Part shown: positions 16,496-27,276 of the stretch, one piece after another
Numbering within the stretch: the first letter of the stretch is position 1
Layout: every line of letters starts with the position of its first letter
Position numbers and translations under genes: made by a program
Assembly: GCA_014654775.1 (NCBI GenBank)
Contig: JACVZW010000020.1
Coordinates: 23,530 to 87,529, forward strand
Length of the DNA: 64,000 nt
DNA from: Paracoccaceae bacterium
GTDB taxonomy: Bacteria; Pseudomonadota; Alphaproteobacteria; Rhodobacterales; Rhodobacteraceae
Direction of reading: 5' to 3'
Notes under the pieces: generated by a model
Database searches by the model: none
What the model was told of the DNA's origin: nothing
Seen by the model: only the letters and a program-made list of their open reading frames with translations

Positions 16496-17134
16496 TCAGA
16501 TCAGATGCGCCACCGCCCCTGCCACAGCCTTCCCTAGGCTTGCATGGGCGGCCTCATCAAAATGGACACCATCGATTGGGCTGACGGAAATCACCTGCCC
16601 TGCGTCCAGAAAGCCGATGCCGCGCGAGGCGGCAAGGTCGCGGTACAGTGGGGCGAGCGCCTGTGACCGGGCTGCACCACCCCAGAACTCGGTCCGGATC
16701 GGTCCGGTTTCCACCACCGGGGGCGGGCAGATCAGAAGGATGCGGAACCCGCCATGGCGCGCCTGATAGTCCATCGACATCGCCACGTCGAGAAGCCCTG
16801 CGACACCCGCCGTCACCTGTTCGGGCGTGGTCGCGAAGCGGGTCTTCACGTCATTCGTGCCCAGCATCAGGGTCATCACGTCGATGGGGCCATGCGATTG
16901 CAGCGCCATGCGCAAGGCGGGGCGGGCGTTCATGTAATCGCCCATCACCGGATCGTCGAATTGTGCTGTCCGGCCGGGCAGGCCTTCTTCCACCAGTTCC
17001 CAATCGGCGCCAAGCACCGCATGGGTGACGGTGGGCCAACGCACGCCCTTGGGAAAGCGGCGATACTCGGCGCGGTCGATGATCGGGGGCGTGCCATGGG
17101 TGTTGCTGTCGCCGAAGGTCAGAAGAACGGGCAT
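16496..17134 (-). CDS. SGNH/GDSL-family hydrolase (arylesterase-like)
   Basis: The 212-residue protein starts MPVLLTFGDSNTHG (block I nucleophile Ser). It also has GLPGRTAQFDDP, LGTNDVK (block III) and DGVHFDEAAH (Asp-His pair), the full SGNH set. No signal peptide is visible from the ATG at 17132-17134, so a cytoplasmic esterase is likely. It precedes rmlC on the same strand and may be cotranscribed; a role in removing acyl groups from sugars is possible but unproven. It is divergent from the thioredoxin gene. Confidence 0.85.
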   Translation of the reverse strand: MPVLLTFGDSNTHGTPPIIDRAEYRRFPKGVRWPTVTHAVLGADWELVEEGLPGRTAQFDDPVMGDYMNARPALRMALQSHGPIDVMTLMLGTNDVKTRFATTPEQVTAGVAGLLDVAMSMDYQARHGGFRILLICPPPVVETGPIRTEFWGGAARSQALAPLYRDLAASRGIGFLDAGQVISVSPIDGVHFDEAAHASLGKAVAGAVAHLI

Positions 17135-17265
17135 TGCGCCTCCGATGGCCGTTTCGGGCACAGGCTACGGGCTTGGCCGGGGCAGGTAAAGCCGCTTTGC
17201 CCCCTTGGCCTTTGCTGCCCCCGCGCGCATATAGGGGCGCAAAGACATGCGTGATGAGGAATGCC

Positions 17266-18168
17266 ATGTTCGGGATCGACGACAAGACAGCCCCTCAGGG
17301 TGACCTGATCAAGGAAGGCACCGAGGCCACGTTCATGAAGGACGTGATCGAAGCCAGCCGCGAGGTGCCGGTGATCGTGGACTTCTGGGCCACTTGGTGT
17401 GGCCCATGCCGGACGCTGGGCCCCGCTCTGGAGGCGGCGGTTCTGGCTGCCAAAGGCAAGGTCAAGATGGTGAAGGTCGATGTCGACAAGAACCAGATGA
17501 TTGCCGGTCAGTTGCGCATCCAGTCCATCCCGACCGTCTATGCCTTCTGGCAGGGCCAGCCGGTGGATGGCTTTCAGGGTGCGATTCCTGCTTCTGAGAT
17601 CAAGAAATTCATCGATAAGCTGACCGCGCTGGTCGGGGATGGCGGTCTGGAAGAGGCGCTGGAAGCGGCTGAACAGATGTTGGCTGCGGGCGAGGTAACG
17701 GATGCGGCAGAGACCTTCGCTGCCATTCTGGGAGAAGAGCCCGAGAATGCAGTTGCCTTCGCGGGCCTCGTGCGCTGCCATCTGGCGCTGGGGCAACTCG
17801 ATCAGGCCGAGGCGATGCTGAACGCCACCCCTGCCGCCATGGCGAAGGCAAAAGAGATCGAGGCCGCCCGGGCCCAGCTGGACCTTGCCAAACAGGCCGC
17901 GAACGCCGGGCCCGAGCAAGAGTTGCGCGCGGCGGTGGAGGCCGATCCGACCGACCGTCAGGCGCGCTTTGATCTGGCCACGGCGCTGCATGCGGCAGGC
18001 AAGGTGGAGGAGGCGGTCGATGTGCTTCTTGATCTTTTCCGGCTGGATCGCGAGTGGAATGAGGGGGCGGCGAAGACGCAGTTGCTGACGATCTTCGACG
18101 CGTTGAAGCCTACCGATCCTATCGTTTTGAAAGGACGCCGTCGGCTTTCGTCGATGATATTTGCCTGA
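17266..18168 (+). CDS. Thioredoxin-TPR co-chaperone, CnoX/YbbN type
   Basis: This 300-residue protein has a thioredoxin domain at about 1-120 with [13 protein letters not shown] (Cys45 and Cys48) and a helical tetratricopeptide-like region to the end. The architecture is that of YbbN/CnoX, which protects unfolded proteins from oxidation and hands them to chaperones. E. coli CnoX lacks the full CxxC, whereas this one retains CGPC. The start follows AGGA by five bases. The next genes, a LON-domain protein and a Trm112-like protein, are on the same strand. Confidence 0.88.
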   Translation: MFGIDDKTAPQGDLIKEGTEATFMKDVIEASREVPVIVDFWATWCGPCRTLGPALEAAVLAAKGKVKMVKVDVDKNQMIAGQLRIQSIPTVYAFWQGQPVDGFQGAIPASEIKKFIDKLTALVGDGGLEEALEAAEQMLAAGEVTDAAETFAAILGEEPENAVAFAGLVRCHLALGQLDQAEAMLNATPAAMAKAKEIEAARAQLDLAKQAANAGPEQELRAAVEADPTDRQARFDLATALHAAGKVEEAVDVLLDLFRLDREWNEGAAKTQLLTIFDALKPTDPIVLKGRRRLSSMIFA

Positions 18169-18194
18169 TGGCCTGACTGGGCTACCTGAGGCAC

Positions 18195-18839
18195 ATGATG
18201 AACGCCGCCGACCTGCCCGAAACCATTCCCGTATTTCCCTTGCCCGGTGCCCTGCTCTTGCCGCGCGGGCGGCTGCCTCTGCATATCTTCGAACCCCGCT
18301 ATCTGGCGATGATCGAGGATTGCCTGAAGACAAAGCATCGCCTGATCGGCATGATCCAGCCGCGCGAGGTGCCCGGAACGGGCGAAAAGCGGCTGAATGC
18401 CATCGGTTGCGCTGGGCGGCTGACCGGTTTCTCAGAGACCGAGGATGGCCGCTACATGATCACTTTGGCCGGCATGTCGCGCTTTCGCGTGAAGGAAGAG
18501 GTGACGGGCTTCACCCCCTATCGCCGCTGTTCGGTGGATTGGGGCGGGTTCCAACGCGATCTCGGCCCGACGGAAGAGGATGCAGGTTTCCGGCGCGAAG
18601 AGTTCATGGCGCTGCTTGGCCGCTACTTCTCGGCCATGAACCTGTCGACCGACTGGTCCAGCATGAAGGAAGCCGAGACGGAACTGCTGATCAATTCGCT
18701 GTCCATGCTCTGCCCCTTCAGCCCCGAGGACAAGCAGGCGCTTCTGGAGGCGCCGTCGCTGACGACGCGGCGGGAAACGCTGGTCACGCTGATCGAATTC
18801 GCCCTGCGGGGCGGGTCATCGGACGAGGTGATGCAATGA
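18195..18839 (+). CDS. LON peptidase substrate-binding-domain protein
   Basis: The 214-residue protein contains only the N-terminal substrate-binding domain of Lon, with no ATPase or protease part: [34 protein letters not shown], then [34 protein letters not shown] precedes the ATG. It overlaps the Trm112-like gene by four bases (ATGA) and follows the thioredoxin-TPR gene by 26 bases, suggesting a three-gene proteostasis/translation operon. Its biochemical role is not established in the family. Confidence 0.88.
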   Translation: MMNAADLPETIPVFPLPGALLLPRGRLPLHIFEPRYLAMIEDCLKTKHRLIGMIQPREVPGTGEKRLNAIGCAGRLTGFSETEDGRYMITLAGMSRFRVKEEVTGFTPYRRCSVDWGGFQRDLGPTEEDAGFRREEFMALLGRYFSAMNLSTDWSSMKEAETELLINSLSMLCPFSPEDKQALLEAPSLTTRRETLVTLIEFALRGGSSDEVMQ

Positions 18840-19018
18840 CAGAGGCGACGGTGTTCGACCGCCGGATGCTGGATGCGTTGGTCTGCCCCGTGACGCAGGC
18901 CGTGCTGACCTATGATGCCGAACGGCAGGAACTGGTGTCGCGGGCGGCGCATCTGGCCTTTCCGATCCGCGACGGCATCCCAATCATGCTGATCAGCGAA
19001 GCGCGCGCGCTGGACTAG
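18836..19018 (+). CDS. Trm112-family small protein (YcaR-like)
   Basis: The 60-residue protein, [20 protein letters not shown].., ends in [19 protein letters not shown], the UPF0434/Trm112 pattern. Eukaryotic Trm112 activates methyltransferases; the bacterial role is less clear. Only one cysteine (LVCP) of the usual zinc-ribbon set is present, so metal binding is doubtful here. Its TAG stop overlaps the stop of the convergent ubiH-type gene by two bases. Confidence 0.88.
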   Translation: MTEATVFDRRMLDALVCPVTQAVLTYDAERQELVSRAAHLAFPIRDGIPIMLISEARALD

Positions 19019-20244
19019 ATCGGTTTGCCTGCCAGCAGGCGGGGCAGATCACCTTGCAACCCCGCCGCCTGACGGATGAAGCGGCGGCGCAGGCCGGGCA
19101 GGGCGTTCACGATCCCAAGGCCAAGGTCACGCCCCGCGCGCAGGATCGGGTTGTCGTTCGAGAACAGCCGATTGACCGTGTCCATCCCCAGCGCGAGTGT
19201 CGTGGAATCGAAGCGCCGCCAGCGTTGATAGGCCTCTAGCGTGGTCTGGCTGCCGATATCTTCGCCCCGGCGATGGGCTTCGATCACGGTCTGGGCCAAT
19301 GCCGCCACGTCGCGCAGGCCGAGGTTCAGCCCCTGTCCGGCAATGGGATGCACGCCATGGGCCGCGTCGCCCACCAGTGCCACTCGCGGCGCGATGAAGC
19401 GTTCTGCCAGCGACAGGGACAGCGGATAGGTGAAACGGTCGCCTGCCAAGGCGATCTCGCCCAGAAAATCGCCGAAACGGGGGCGCAGTGCCTGTAGATA
19501 CTGGTCGTCCGGCAGGGCCTGTATGCGGGCGGCGTTTTCGTCCGTCTCACTCCAGACGATACTGGAATGATGGCCGCCCTTCAGAGGCAGGATGGCCAAC
19601 GGGCCCTCGGGCATGAAGAACTGATGCGCGGTGCCGCCGTGATCCTTTTCGTGCCGGATCGCTGTGACAAGCGCGGTCTGGCCATAGCCCCAGCCGACGC
19701 GGCGGACACCTGCCCGCGTCGCCGTGCCGCTGCCGCGCCCGTCGCAGCCCACCAGAAGGCGGGCGGACAGGCTGCGCCCGCTGGCGAGCGTCACGCTGAC
19801 GCCGTTTGCGGCCACGTCCTGATCGGTGACGGTTTCGCCCGAGAGCAGCGTCACATTCGGATGATCCGTCATCGCCGCAAGGAAGGCCGCGTAGAGATGG
19901 CGGTCTTCCAGCAGGAAACCCATCGGACCTTCTTCGATCTCGGCGGCATCGAAGGTCAGGAAGAAGGGCGCGGGACCTTGGCCTGCCAGACCATCGCTCG
20001 CCTTGATCCGGTGGATCGGCTGCGCCAGATCACCGATCTTTTGCCAGATGCCGATCATGGTCAGCAGGCGGCGCGAGGCGATGGCCAGCGCATAGGCCCG
20101 TCCGTCGAAGCCGGCTTCGGCGCGGGCCGGGGCGGGGCGGGCGTCGATCACCGTCACGCGCAAGCCCCCTTGCGCCAGGGCAAGGGCCAGCGCTGGGCCG
20201 TTCAGGCCGCCGCCTGCGATCAGGATGTCGGTATCGAACTTCAT
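19015..20244 (-). CDS. UbiH/UbiF/COQ6-type FAD-dependent hydroxylase
   Basis: This 409-residue class A flavin monooxygenase is of the ubiquinone-ring hydroxylase type. The start [24 protein letters not shown] gives the FAD-binding Rossmann motif. [18 protein letters not shown] near residue 165 is the DG motif, and [26 protein letters not shown] near residue 290 is the second FAD motif with the UbiH family HPxAGQGxN signature. Which ring carbon it hydroxylates cannot be told from sequence. It is divergent from the amidase gene with a short shared promoter region. Confidence 0.9.
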   Translation of the reverse strand: MKFDTDILIAGGGLNGPALALALAQGGLRVTVIDARPAPARAEAGFDGRAYALAIASRRLLTMIGIWQKIGDLAQPIHRIKASDGLAGQGPAPFFLTFDAAEIEEGPMGFLLEDRHLYAAFLAAMTDHPNVTLLSGETVTDQDVAANGVSVTLASGRSLSARLLVGCDGRGSGTATRAGVRRVGWGYGQTALVTAIRHEKDHGGTAHQFFMPEGPLAILPLKGGHHSSIVWSETDENAARIQALPDDQYLQALRPRFGDFLGEIALAGDRFTYPLSLSLAERFIAPRVALVGDAAHGVHPIAGQGLNLGLRDVAALAQTVIEAHRRGEDIGSQTTLEAYQRWRRFDSTTLALGMDTVNRLFSNDNPILRAGRDLGLGIVNALPGLRRRFIRQAAGLQGDLPRLLAGKPI

Positions 20245-20323
20245 GATGGGCAATATGATCGTGGCATCAGGATTGTCCATGCGCCGCTCTGCCGCTACCG
20301 TCCCTGCCGTTAGGGAGGCGCGC

Positions 20324-21655
20324 ATGGGCAAGAATTGGCAAAACCTCACGGCGGCAGAACTGGGGCGCGAGATCGGGGCAGGGCGGATCAACCCGGTCGA
20401 TCTGGCGGAACAGCATCTGGAGGCGATCGGAAAGCATCCCTTGGCCGAGCGGATCTATGCCCGTCTGACGCCTGCGCGCGCGCGGGCCGAGGCGATGGCG
20501 GCCCATGGTCGGGCACGCAAGGGGTTTCGCCGTGGCTTGCTTGATGGCGTGCCGATCAGTTGGAAGGACCTGTTCGATACGGCCGGAGTGGCGACGGAGT
20601 CCGGGTCGGCCCTCTTGAAGGGCCGGGTGCCGGAGCGGGATGCCGAAGTCTTGGAAGTGGCGACGCAAGGCGGTCTCGTCTGTCTGGGCAAGACGCATAT
20701 GTCGGAACTGGCCTTTTCCGGGCTGGGCCTGAACCCGATCACGGCCACGCCCCCTTGCATCAATGACGAAGGCGCGGTTCCGGGCGGGTCGTCTTCGGGT
20801 GCGGCGGCGTCGGTTGCCTATGGGCTGGCCCCGGCGGCGATCGGGTCGGATACCGGTGGGTCGGTGCGGATTCCGGCGGCGTGGAATGATCTGGTCGGGT
20901 TGAAGACGACGGCGGGGCGCATCCCGCTGGGTGGCACAGTGCCGCTGTGCGAAAAGTTCGACACGATTGGCCCGATAGCCCGCACGGTGGAGGATTGCGC
21001 GCTGCTGCTGGCAGCGATGGAGGGGGGACGGCCTACCGATCTGGGTGGGGCGAGCCTGTCGGGTATGCGCTTTCTGGTGCTGGAGACGGTCGCGCTGGAC
21101 GACCTGCGCGAGAGGCCCGCGCAGGGGTTCGAGGATGCGGTGGCGCGGCTTGGCGCGGGCGGCGCGCAGATCGTCCATGGTAAGGTGCCAGAGGTGGCCG
21201 AGGCGATGGGTCTGGCTGCGTTGATCTTCACCGCCGAGGCCTATGGCATCTGGCGCGACCGGATCGAGGCCGCGCCGCAGAAGATGTTCCCGCGCATTCT
21301 GGAACGATTCCGGTCGGGCGCGTCGTTCAGCGCATCTGATTACGTGGCGGGCTGGCGGCGGCTGGAGGTGCTGCGCAAGGCTTGGTTGGAAAGGACCGCA
21401 GGCTTTGATGCAGTGATCCTGCCAACCTCGCCCATTCTGCCGCCACAGGCCGATCGGTTGATGACGGATGACGCCTATTACGTCACGGAAAACCTGCTCG
21501 CGTTGCGCAATACCCGCATCGGCAACCTGATGGGGCTGTGCGGCCTTACCTTGCCCACGATGCAGCCGTCCTGCGGGATCAGCTTTCTTGGCGCGCCGCA
21601 TCAGGAAGAGCGTCTGCTGCGGGTGGGGGCGGCGGCGGCAAAGGCACTGCGCTAG
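20324..21655 (+). CDS. Amidase-signature hydrolase
   Basis: The 443-residue protein shows the Ser-cisSer-Lys triad of the amidase-signature family: GVPISWKDLFDTAG (Lys), GGSSSGAAASVAYGLAP (cis-Ser region) and GSDTGGSVRIPAAWNDLVGLK (nucleophile region). AGGGAGG precedes the ATG at 20324. It lacks neighbours of the GatABC amidotransferase, so a stand-alone amide hydrolase is more likely than GatA. Substrate unknown. Confidence 0.88.
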   Translation: MGKNWQNLTAAELGREIGAGRINPVDLAEQHLEAIGKHPLAERIYARLTPARARAEAMAAHGRARKGFRRGLLDGVPISWKDLFDTAGVATESGSALLKGRVPERDAEVLEVATQGGLVCLGKTHMSELAFSGLGLNPITATPPCINDEGAVPGGSSSGAAASVAYGLAPAAIGSDTGGSVRIPAAWNDLVGLKTTAGRIPLGGTVPLCEKFDTIGPIARTVEDCALLLAAMEGGRPTDLGGASLSGMRFLVLETVALDDLRERPAQGFEDAVARLGAGGAQIVHGKVPEVAEAMGLAALIFTAEAYGIWRDRIEAAPQKMFPRILERFRSGASFSASDYVAGWRRLEVLRKAWLERTAGFDAVILPTSPILPPQADRLMTDDAYYVTENLLALRNTRIGNLMGLCGLTLPTMQPSCGISFLGAPHQEERLLRVGAAAAKALR

Positions 21656-21785
21656 GGGCAGAGTCGGAAAAGACACAGCTTTGAAGGGCAAGTGACGGGG
21701 CGCGTTGCGTTTTTCTGGACCGCTGCGCGGCGGTTGGCTATCGTGCGTCGAAACGGGGCGTCACGACCCCGGTATTGAGGCATGA

Positions 21786-22964
21786 ATGCAGTTTCCTGAG
21801 CGGTTCTCGAGCCTGCCAGATTACGCATTTCCGCGTTTGCGGAAGTTGCTTGACCCCCACAAGCCGGGGGCCGAGCCGATTGCCATGACCATCGGCGAAC
21901 CACGCCATCCGATGCCCGATTTCGTGGGGCCGGTGCTGGCGGAGAATGTGGCGGGCTTCGGCGTCTATCCCCCGAATGATGGGACGCCGGAATTGCTGGC
22001 GGCCATTTCGGGCTGGCTGTCGCGCCGGTATGGGGTGACGGTTGGCGAGGATCGGCTGATGATCCTGAACGGCACGCGTGAGGGGCTGTTCAACGCGGCC
22101 GTGGCGCTTTGCCCTGAGGTGAAGGGCGGCAAGAAGCCGGTCGTCCTGATGCCCAACCCCTTCTATCAGGTCTATGCGGTGGCCGCGCTGGCGATGGGGG
22201 CGGAGCCCGTTTATGTGCCCGCGACGGCGGCGACGGGCTTCCTGCCAGATTACGCGGCGCTGCCCAAGGATGTGCTGGACCGGGTAGCGATCGCCTATCT
22301 GTGCTCGCCTGCCAATCCGCAGGGGGCGATTGCGTCGCGCGACTATCTGGCGGGGCTGCTGCGGCTGGCGGAAACCCATGATTTCCGCGTCTTTTCCGAC
22401 GAATGCTATTCCGAGATCTGGCGCGATGCGCCGCCCCCCGGCGCGCTGGAAGTGGCGGCAGAGATCGGCGCTGACCCAGAGCGGATCTTCGTTTTCCATT
22501 CGCTGTCGAAACGGTCGAACCTGCCGGGGCTGCGGTCGGGTTTCGTCGCAGGGGGCGCGCTGGGCATCGCCCGGATCCGCCAGCTGCGCGCCTTTGCCGG
22601 GGCGCCCCTGCCCCTGCCGGTGCAGAAGGTGAGCGAACGGGCTTGGTCGGACGAGGCGCATGTGGTGGCCAACCTCGCGCTTTATCAGGAAAAGTTCCGC
22701 ATCGCGGATGAGGTTTTTGCGGGCGTGCAGGGGTTTTCCAATCCCGAAGGCGGGTTCTTCCTCTGGCTTCCGGTCGAGGATGGCGAGGGCGCGGCGCTGA
22801 AGCTTTGGACGCAGGCGGGGGTGCGGGTTTTGCCCGGCGCCTATCTGTCGCGTGAGGCCGGGGGGCAGAACCCCGGCAAAGGATATATCCGGGTCGCCAT
22901 GGTGGCCCCAAGGGACGAAATGCAGCGCGGGCTGATCCGGCTTCGCGACTGCATCTACGGGTGA
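21786..22964 (+). CDS. dapC: Class I/II PLP aminotransferase, probable succinyldiaminopimelate transaminase
   Basis: This 392-residue fold-type I aminotransferase opens [22 protein letters not shown]. It has [62 protein letters not shown] and the PLP lysine in [17 protein letters not shown]. This pattern is that of alphaproteobacterial DapC, which transfers an amino group from glutamate to N-succinyl-2-amino-6-ketopimelate. The exact substrate is an inference from family resemblance. The gene ends 11 bases before the ftsK start. Confidence 0.75.
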   Translation: MQFPERFSSLPDYAFPRLRKLLDPHKPGAEPIAMTIGEPRHPMPDFVGPVLAENVAGFGVYPPNDGTPELLAAISGWLSRRYGVTVGEDRLMILNGTREGLFNAAVALCPEVKGGKKPVVLMPNPFYQVYAVAALAMGAEPVYVPATAATGFLPDYAALPKDVLDRVAIAYLCSPANPQGAIASRDYLAGLLRLAETHDFRVFSDECYSEIWRDAPPPGALEVAAEIGADPERIFVFHSLSKRSNLPGLRSGFVAGGALGIARIRQLRAFAGAPLPLPVQKVSERAWSDEAHVVANLALYQEKFRIADEVFAGVQGFSNPEGGFFLWLPVEDGEGAALKLWTQAGVRVLPGAYLSREAGGQNPGKGYIRVAMVAPRDEMQRGLIRLRDCIYG

Positions 22965-22975
22965 GGAACGGCAGC

Positions 22976-25900
22976 ATGGCATCCTATCAGGCACGGCAGC
23001 GAGATCCCCTTCTGGATCAGAACATGCAGGCGATGCTGGAACGGCGCGGGCGCGAGCTTTTGGGGCTTGTGCTTGTGGCGGCGGCGCTGGCCTTTGTGGC
23101 GATGCTCTGGACCTATTCGCCCGAGGATCCGGGTTGGATGGTGGCGACGGACGAGCCCGCGAAGAACGCGCTGGGTCGGTTCGGGGCTGCGCTGTCTTCG
23201 ACGCTGATCATCATCGGCGGCAAGGGCGCGTGGTCCATCCCGCTGATCCTGCTGGTCTGGGGCGGGCGGTTCCTGACGCATCGGGGCGCGGAACGCGCGC
23301 TGGGCCGGATCGTCTTTGCCGTGATCGCGGTGGCGATGTGTTCGGTCTATGCGGCCACGCTGGTGCCGGGGGCGGGCTGGGCCCATTCCTTCGGGCTGGG
23401 CGGGCTGTTCGGCGACACGGTTCTGGGCGCGCTGATCGGGATCGTGCCGGGCGGGACGGGGTTCAGCCTGAAGCTGGTGTCGCTGCTTTTGGGCCTTGGC
23501 GTGATCGCGATGCTGCTTTTCGTGACGGGTTTCGACCGGGCGGAGTTGCGGCAGATCGGCCGCTTTTTGATGGTGGGTTCGGTGATTGCCTATTCGCAGG
23601 CGATGGCCCTTGCTGGCAAGGGCGCGCAGGGCACGGCGCGGGCCGCGCTGGCGATGCAGGATCGCCGCCGCATGGCACAGGCGCAGCGGGCCGAGACGGC
23701 GGTGCGCCGGTCGGCGGTCGTGCAGCCCGAGCCGATGGTTTCTGAACCGCGCGGGATGGTCCGCCGTCCGCTGAGCGAGCCGTCGGTTTCCCCCGCGCAG
23801 GGCGCGGCGGAATGGGGCCGCCCGGTCCAACTGCGTGCCGAGCCGCGTTATGCCGCGCCCTTGGCCGAAGCGCCGCATTATGCGCCACCCAAGGAAAAGC
23901 TGGGCCTTCTGGCCCGGATGCCGGGGCTGATGCGCCGCCTGTCGGACCCAGAGCCGGAACTGGTAGAGCCGATGCAGCCCGATTATGACGACGGGCTGCG
24001 CCCGGACGAAGATCGTATCCGCGCCCGCATCTCGGACGCGATCAAGTCGCGCATCCGCAATCCGGGTGGACCGGTGAACGTGGTTCAGGCGGCGGTTCAG
24101 CGCCGTGAACCGGCGCTGCGCCGGGGACCGCAGCCCCTGATCGCTGATCTGACGCCGATGCCGCGCCCTGTTCCGGTGGCGCCGCCGCAGATGGCTGCCA
24201 TCGCCGTGCCCGCCAATGCGCCCTTGGCCGCGCCGCCTTCGGTGCTGAGCCGCGCGCCCACCAGCCTGCCCCAAGAGCCCGAGATGGAGGAGGATTGGGA
24301 GGATGGCGAGAACATGTTCCGCGCCGATGGCTGGATGCCCGAGGTGGAGGACGAAGAGGATGACGAATACGCCCCCACCCCAGCGCGCGCCCTGACGGCG
24401 GACCGCCGCCCGGTGGTGCAGCATGTGGCCAAGAAGCCCAGCCCGCCGTCGCGTCAAGCCATGGCCGAGGCGCAGCCGCGCCTGAAATTCGAGGAAATCC
24501 AGCCGGAATACGAACTGCCTCCGCTGTCCCTGCTGGCCGCGCCGTCTTCGGTGCAGCGCCACACGCTTTCGGACGAGGCGCTGGAAGAGAACGCGCGGAT
24601 GCTTGAAAACGTGCTGGATGACTATGGCGTGAAGGGCGAAATCGTCAGCGTCCGGCCCGGCCCGGTGGTCACGATGTACGAACTGGAACCTGCGCCGGGG
24701 TTGAAGGCCAGCCGCGTGATCGGGCTGGCGGATGATATCGCGCGGTCGATGTCGGCGCTGTCCGCCCGGGTGTCCACCGTGCCGGGGCGGACGGTGATCG
24801 GGATCGAATTGCCCAATGCGCATCGCGAAAAGGTCGTGCTGCGGGAAATCCTGTCGGCGCGCGACTTTGGCGACAGCAACATGCGGCTGCCGCTGGCGTT
24901 GGGCAAGGATATCGGGGGGGAGCCGGTGGTGGCGAACCTTGCCAAGATGCCCCACCTTCTGATTGCTGGGACCACGGGTTCGGGCAAGTCGGTCGCGATC
25001 AACACCATGATCCTGAGCCTTCTCTACAAGCTGACGCCCGAGGAATGCCGGTTGATCATGATCGACCCGAAGATGCTGGAACTGTCGGTCTATGACGGGA
25101 TTCCGCATCTCCTTTCGCCCGTGGTGACGGACCCGAAGAAGGCCGTCGTCGCCCTGAAATGGGTGGTGGGCGAGATGGAGGAGCGCTACCGCAAGATGTC
25201 CAAGATGGGCGTGCGGAACATCGAAGGCTATAACGGACGGGTGCGCGAGGCGCTGGCGAAGGGCGAGCTGTTCAAGCGCACGATCCAGACCGGGTTCGAC
25301 GAGGATACCGGCGAGCCGGTCTTTGAGACGGAGGAATTCGCCCCCGTCGCGCTGCCCTATATCGTGGTCATCGTCGACGAGATGGCGGACCTGATGATGG
25401 TGGCGGGCAAAGAGATCGAAGCCTGTATTCAACGGCTTGCGCAGATGGCGCGGGCGTCTGGTATCCACCTGATCATGGCGACGCAGCGGCCTTCAGTGGA
25501 TGTGATCACCGGGACGATCAAGGCCAACTTCCCGACGCGGATTTCGTTCCAGGTCACGTCCAAGATCGACAGCCGCACCATTCTGGGCGAGCAGGGGGCA
25601 GAGCAACTGCTGGGCATGGGCGACATGCTTTACATGGCGGGTGGTGCAAAGATCACCCGTATTCACGGCCCCTTCGTCAGCGATGAAGAGGTCGAGGAAA
25701 TCGTCAATCACCTCAAGAGCTTCGGCCCCCCGGCCTATATGTCGGGCGTGGTCGAGGGGCCGGAGGACGACAAGGCCGACGACATTGATCTGGTGCTTGG
25801 CCTTGGTGCCGGTGGGGCCGAGGGGAGCGATGAGGCGCTGTATGATCAGGCAGTGGCCATCGTTGCGCGGGATCGGAAGTGTTCCACTTCTTACATCCAG

Positions 25901-26020
25901 CGGAAGCTGGGCATCGGATACAACAAGGCCGCGCGTCTGGTGGAGCAGATGGAGGAAGAGGGGGTCGTCACCCGCGCCAACCATGTGGGCAAGCGCGAGA
26001 TCCTTGTGCCGGAGGCCTGA
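22976..26020 (+). CDS. ftsK: DNA translocase FtsK
   Basis: This 1014-residue cell-division protein has four membrane segments within about residues 25-180. A proline- and acid-rich linker runs to about 500. The RecA-like motor has Walker A GTTGSGKS near residue 665 and [14 protein letters not shown] as Walker B, followed by the winged-helix gamma domain ([28 protein letters not shown]) that reads polar KOPS sequences. It anchors at the septum and pumps chromosome ends toward dif. The ATG at 22976 follows GAGGA. Confidence 0.95.
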   Translation: MASYQARQRDPLLDQNMQAMLERRGRELLGLVLVAAALAFVAMLWTYSPEDPGWMVATDEPAKNALGRFGAALSSTLIIIGGKGAWSIPLILLVWGGRFLTHRGAERALGRIVFAVIAVAMCSVYAATLVPGAGWAHSFGLGGLFGDTVLGALIGIVPGGTGFSLKLVSLLLGLGVIAMLLFVTGFDRAELRQIGRFLMVGSVIAYSQAMALAGKGAQGTARAALAMQDRRRMAQAQRAETAVRRSAVVQPEPMVSEPRGMVRRPLSEPSVSPAQGAAEWGRPVQLRAEPRYAAPLAEAPHYAPPKEKLGLLARMPGLMRRLSDPEPELVEPMQPDYDDGLRPDEDRIRARISDAIKSRIRNPGGPVNVVQAAVQRREPALRRGPQPLIADLTPMPRPVPVAPPQMAAIAVPANAPLAAPPSVLSRAPTSLPQEPEMEEDWEDGENMFRADGWMPEVEDEEDDEYAPTPARALTADRRPVVQHVAKKPSPPSRQAMAEAQPRLKFEEIQPEYELPPLSLLAAPSSVQRHTLSDEALEENARMLENVLDDYGVKGEIVSVRPGPVVTMYELEPAPGLKASRVIGLADDIARSMSALSARVSTVPGRTVIGIELPNAHREKVVLREILSARDFGDSNMRLPLALGKDIGGEPVVANLAKMPHLLIAGTTGSGKSVAINTMILSLLYKLTPEECRLIMIDPKMLELSVYDGIPHLLSPVVTDPKKAVVALKWVVGEMEERYRKMSKMGVRNIEGYNGRVREALAKGELFKRTIQTGFDEDTGEPVFETEEFAPVALPYIVVIVDEMADLMMVAGKEIEACIQRLAQMARASGIHLIMATQRPSVDVITGTIKANFPTRISFQVTSKIDSRTILGEQGAEQLLGMGDMLYMAGGAKITRIHGPFVSDEEVEEIVNHLKSFGPPAYMSGVVEGPEDDKADDIDLVLGLGAGGAEGSDEALYDQAVAIVARDRKCSTSYIQRKLGIGYNKAARLVEQMEEEGVVTRANHVGKREILVPEA

Positions 26021-26028
26021 GGGCGCGG

Positions 26029-26043
26029 TTAACGGTTTGTTAA
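26029..26043. promoter_or_regulatory. Full CtrA-type site TTAA-N7-TTAA
   Basis: TTAA (26029-26032), seven bases, then TTAA (26040-26043) exactly match the consensus bound by the alphaproteobacterial cell-cycle regulator CtrA. It lies just after the ftsK stop and upstream of a terminator hairpin. CtrA binding is inferred from consensus only. Confidence 0.45.
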
Positions 26044-26048
26044 TGCAG

Positions 26049-26077
26049 GGCCGCCCGTGGGGCGGCCTTGTTCTTTT
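26049..26077 (+). terminator. Intrinsic terminator of ftsK
   Basis: Stem GGCCGCCC (26049-26056), loop GTG, stem GGGCGGCC (26060-26067), then TTGTTCTTTT. The stem is a perfect 8 base pairs followed by a T-rich tract, 29 bases after the ftsK stop. Confidence 0.85.
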
Positions 26078-26121
26078 CCAGCCTGCTTGCTAGGTGCCGC
26101 GCCCGGGCGGAAGGGGCAGAT

Positions 26122-27159
26122 ATGACCGAAGAGCGGGCGATCAACGGACTGGCGGAGATGGTGGCGGCGGGGCTTGTGGCGCCCGAGGCGGCCCCCGGGT
26201 TGGCGCCGGTAGAGGACACATTCCGCATCCGCATGACCGCCGCCATGCGGGGGCGGGTTTTGGGGGCGGGGGACCCGGTGGCGCGGCAGTTTGTGCCGGA
26301 GGCTGCCGAAATGATAATCCGCGACGAGGAAATGGGCGATCCCATCGGGGATGAGGCGCATTCCCCGGTTAAGGGGTTGACGCATCGTTATCCGGATCGG
26401 GTCATCCTGCATGTGACGAAAACCTGTGAGGTCTATTGCCGTTTCTGCTTTCGCCGCGAGGCGGTGGGCGAGGAGGGATCGCTTCCCGAAAAGGATCTTC
26501 TGGCAGCCCTCGATTACATCGCGGTTAACCCGGCGATCCGTGAGGTGATCCTGACGGGGGGTGATCCGCTGGTGCTTTCTGCCCGCAGGATCAAGGGGTT
26601 GATGGAAAGGCTATCATCGATAGCGCATGTCGATCAGCTGCGCATCCATACCCGCATCCCGGTCGTGGCGCCCGAGAAGGTGACGGCGGAGCTGGTCGCC
26701 GCGCTGCGCGGGGCGCGGGTCTGGGTGGTGGTCCATACGAACCACGCGCAGGAGATTGGCGCGGCGGCAGAGGCGGCGCTGTCGCGGCTGGTGGAGGCGG
26801 GAATTCCCCTGCTTTCCCAATCGGTTCTGCTGCGTGGTATCAATGATAGCGGGATGGCGCTGGAGGGGTTGTTCCGGCGGTTGATGGCCTGCCGGGTGAA
26901 GCCCTATTACCTGCACCATTGCGATCTGGCGAAGGGGACGGGGCATTTCCGCACAACGATCGCAGAAGGGCAGGCCCTTATGGCGGGGCTGCGGGGGCGG
27001 ATCAGCGGGACGCTGATCCCGACCTATGTACTTGATATTCCTGGCGGTTTCGGGAAGGTGCCGCTGGTGCGGGACCATGCGGAACCACTGAGCGGCGGGC
27101 TGTGGCGGATCACCGACTGGCAGGGCGGGCAGCATCTGTACCGCGATCCGGAGCGATAG
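26122..27159 (+). CDS. Lysine-2,3-aminomutase-like radical SAM protein
   Basis: The 345-residue enzyme has the radical-SAM cluster CEVYCRFCFRR (C-x3-C-x2-C), EVILTGGDPLVLS, and the PLP/substrate-region motif YVLDIPGGFGKVPL typical of KamA-like enzymes. KamA interconverts L-lysine and L-beta-lysine; the shorter homologue EpmB modifies elongation factor P. At 345 residues it is nearer to EpmB in length, so either role is possible. It starts 44 bases after the ftsK terminator and ends in its own terminator. Confidence 0.82.
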   Translation: MTEERAINGLAEMVAAGLVAPEAAPGLAPVEDTFRIRMTAAMRGRVLGAGDPVARQFVPEAAEMIIRDEEMGDPIGDEAHSPVKGLTHRYPDRVILHVTKTCEVYCRFCFRREAVGEEGSLPEKDLLAALDYIAVNPAIREVILTGGDPLVLSARRIKGLMERLSSIAHVDQLRIHTRIPVVAPEKVTAELVAALRGARVWVVVHTNHAQEIGAAAEAALSRLVEAGIPLLSQSVLLRGINDSGMALEGLFRRLMACRVKPYYLHHCDLAKGTGHFRTTIAEGQALMAGLRGRISGTLIPTYVLDIPGGFGKVPLVRDHAEPLSGGLWRITDWQGGQHLYRDPER

Positions 27160-27181
27160 AACTTATCGCATCGGGAATTTT

Positions 27182-27250
27182 CCGGCGAAAACGGTTGTGC
27201 CCTGTTTTGTGCCGCCTTTTGTGCAGCAAACTGTGGGCACGCAGCGCACG
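27182..27250 (+). repeat. 69-base dispersed repeat, copy 2
   Basis: Runs from CCGGCGAAAACGG to GGGCACGCAGCGCACG and matches the reverse complement of 12745-12813 at about 63 of 69 positions. It begins 23 bases after the aminomutase stop and lies before a terminator hairpin. It contains repeated TTTTGTGC units and no gene. Confidence 0.85.
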
Positions 27251-27276
27251 CTGCCGGGGCAATTGGTTAACCAAAC

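Noticed and set aside
22955..25468. An 837-codon minus-strand frame opposite ftsK
   Set aside because: High-G+C shadow of ftsK codons, rich in Arg and His, with no recognisable domain.
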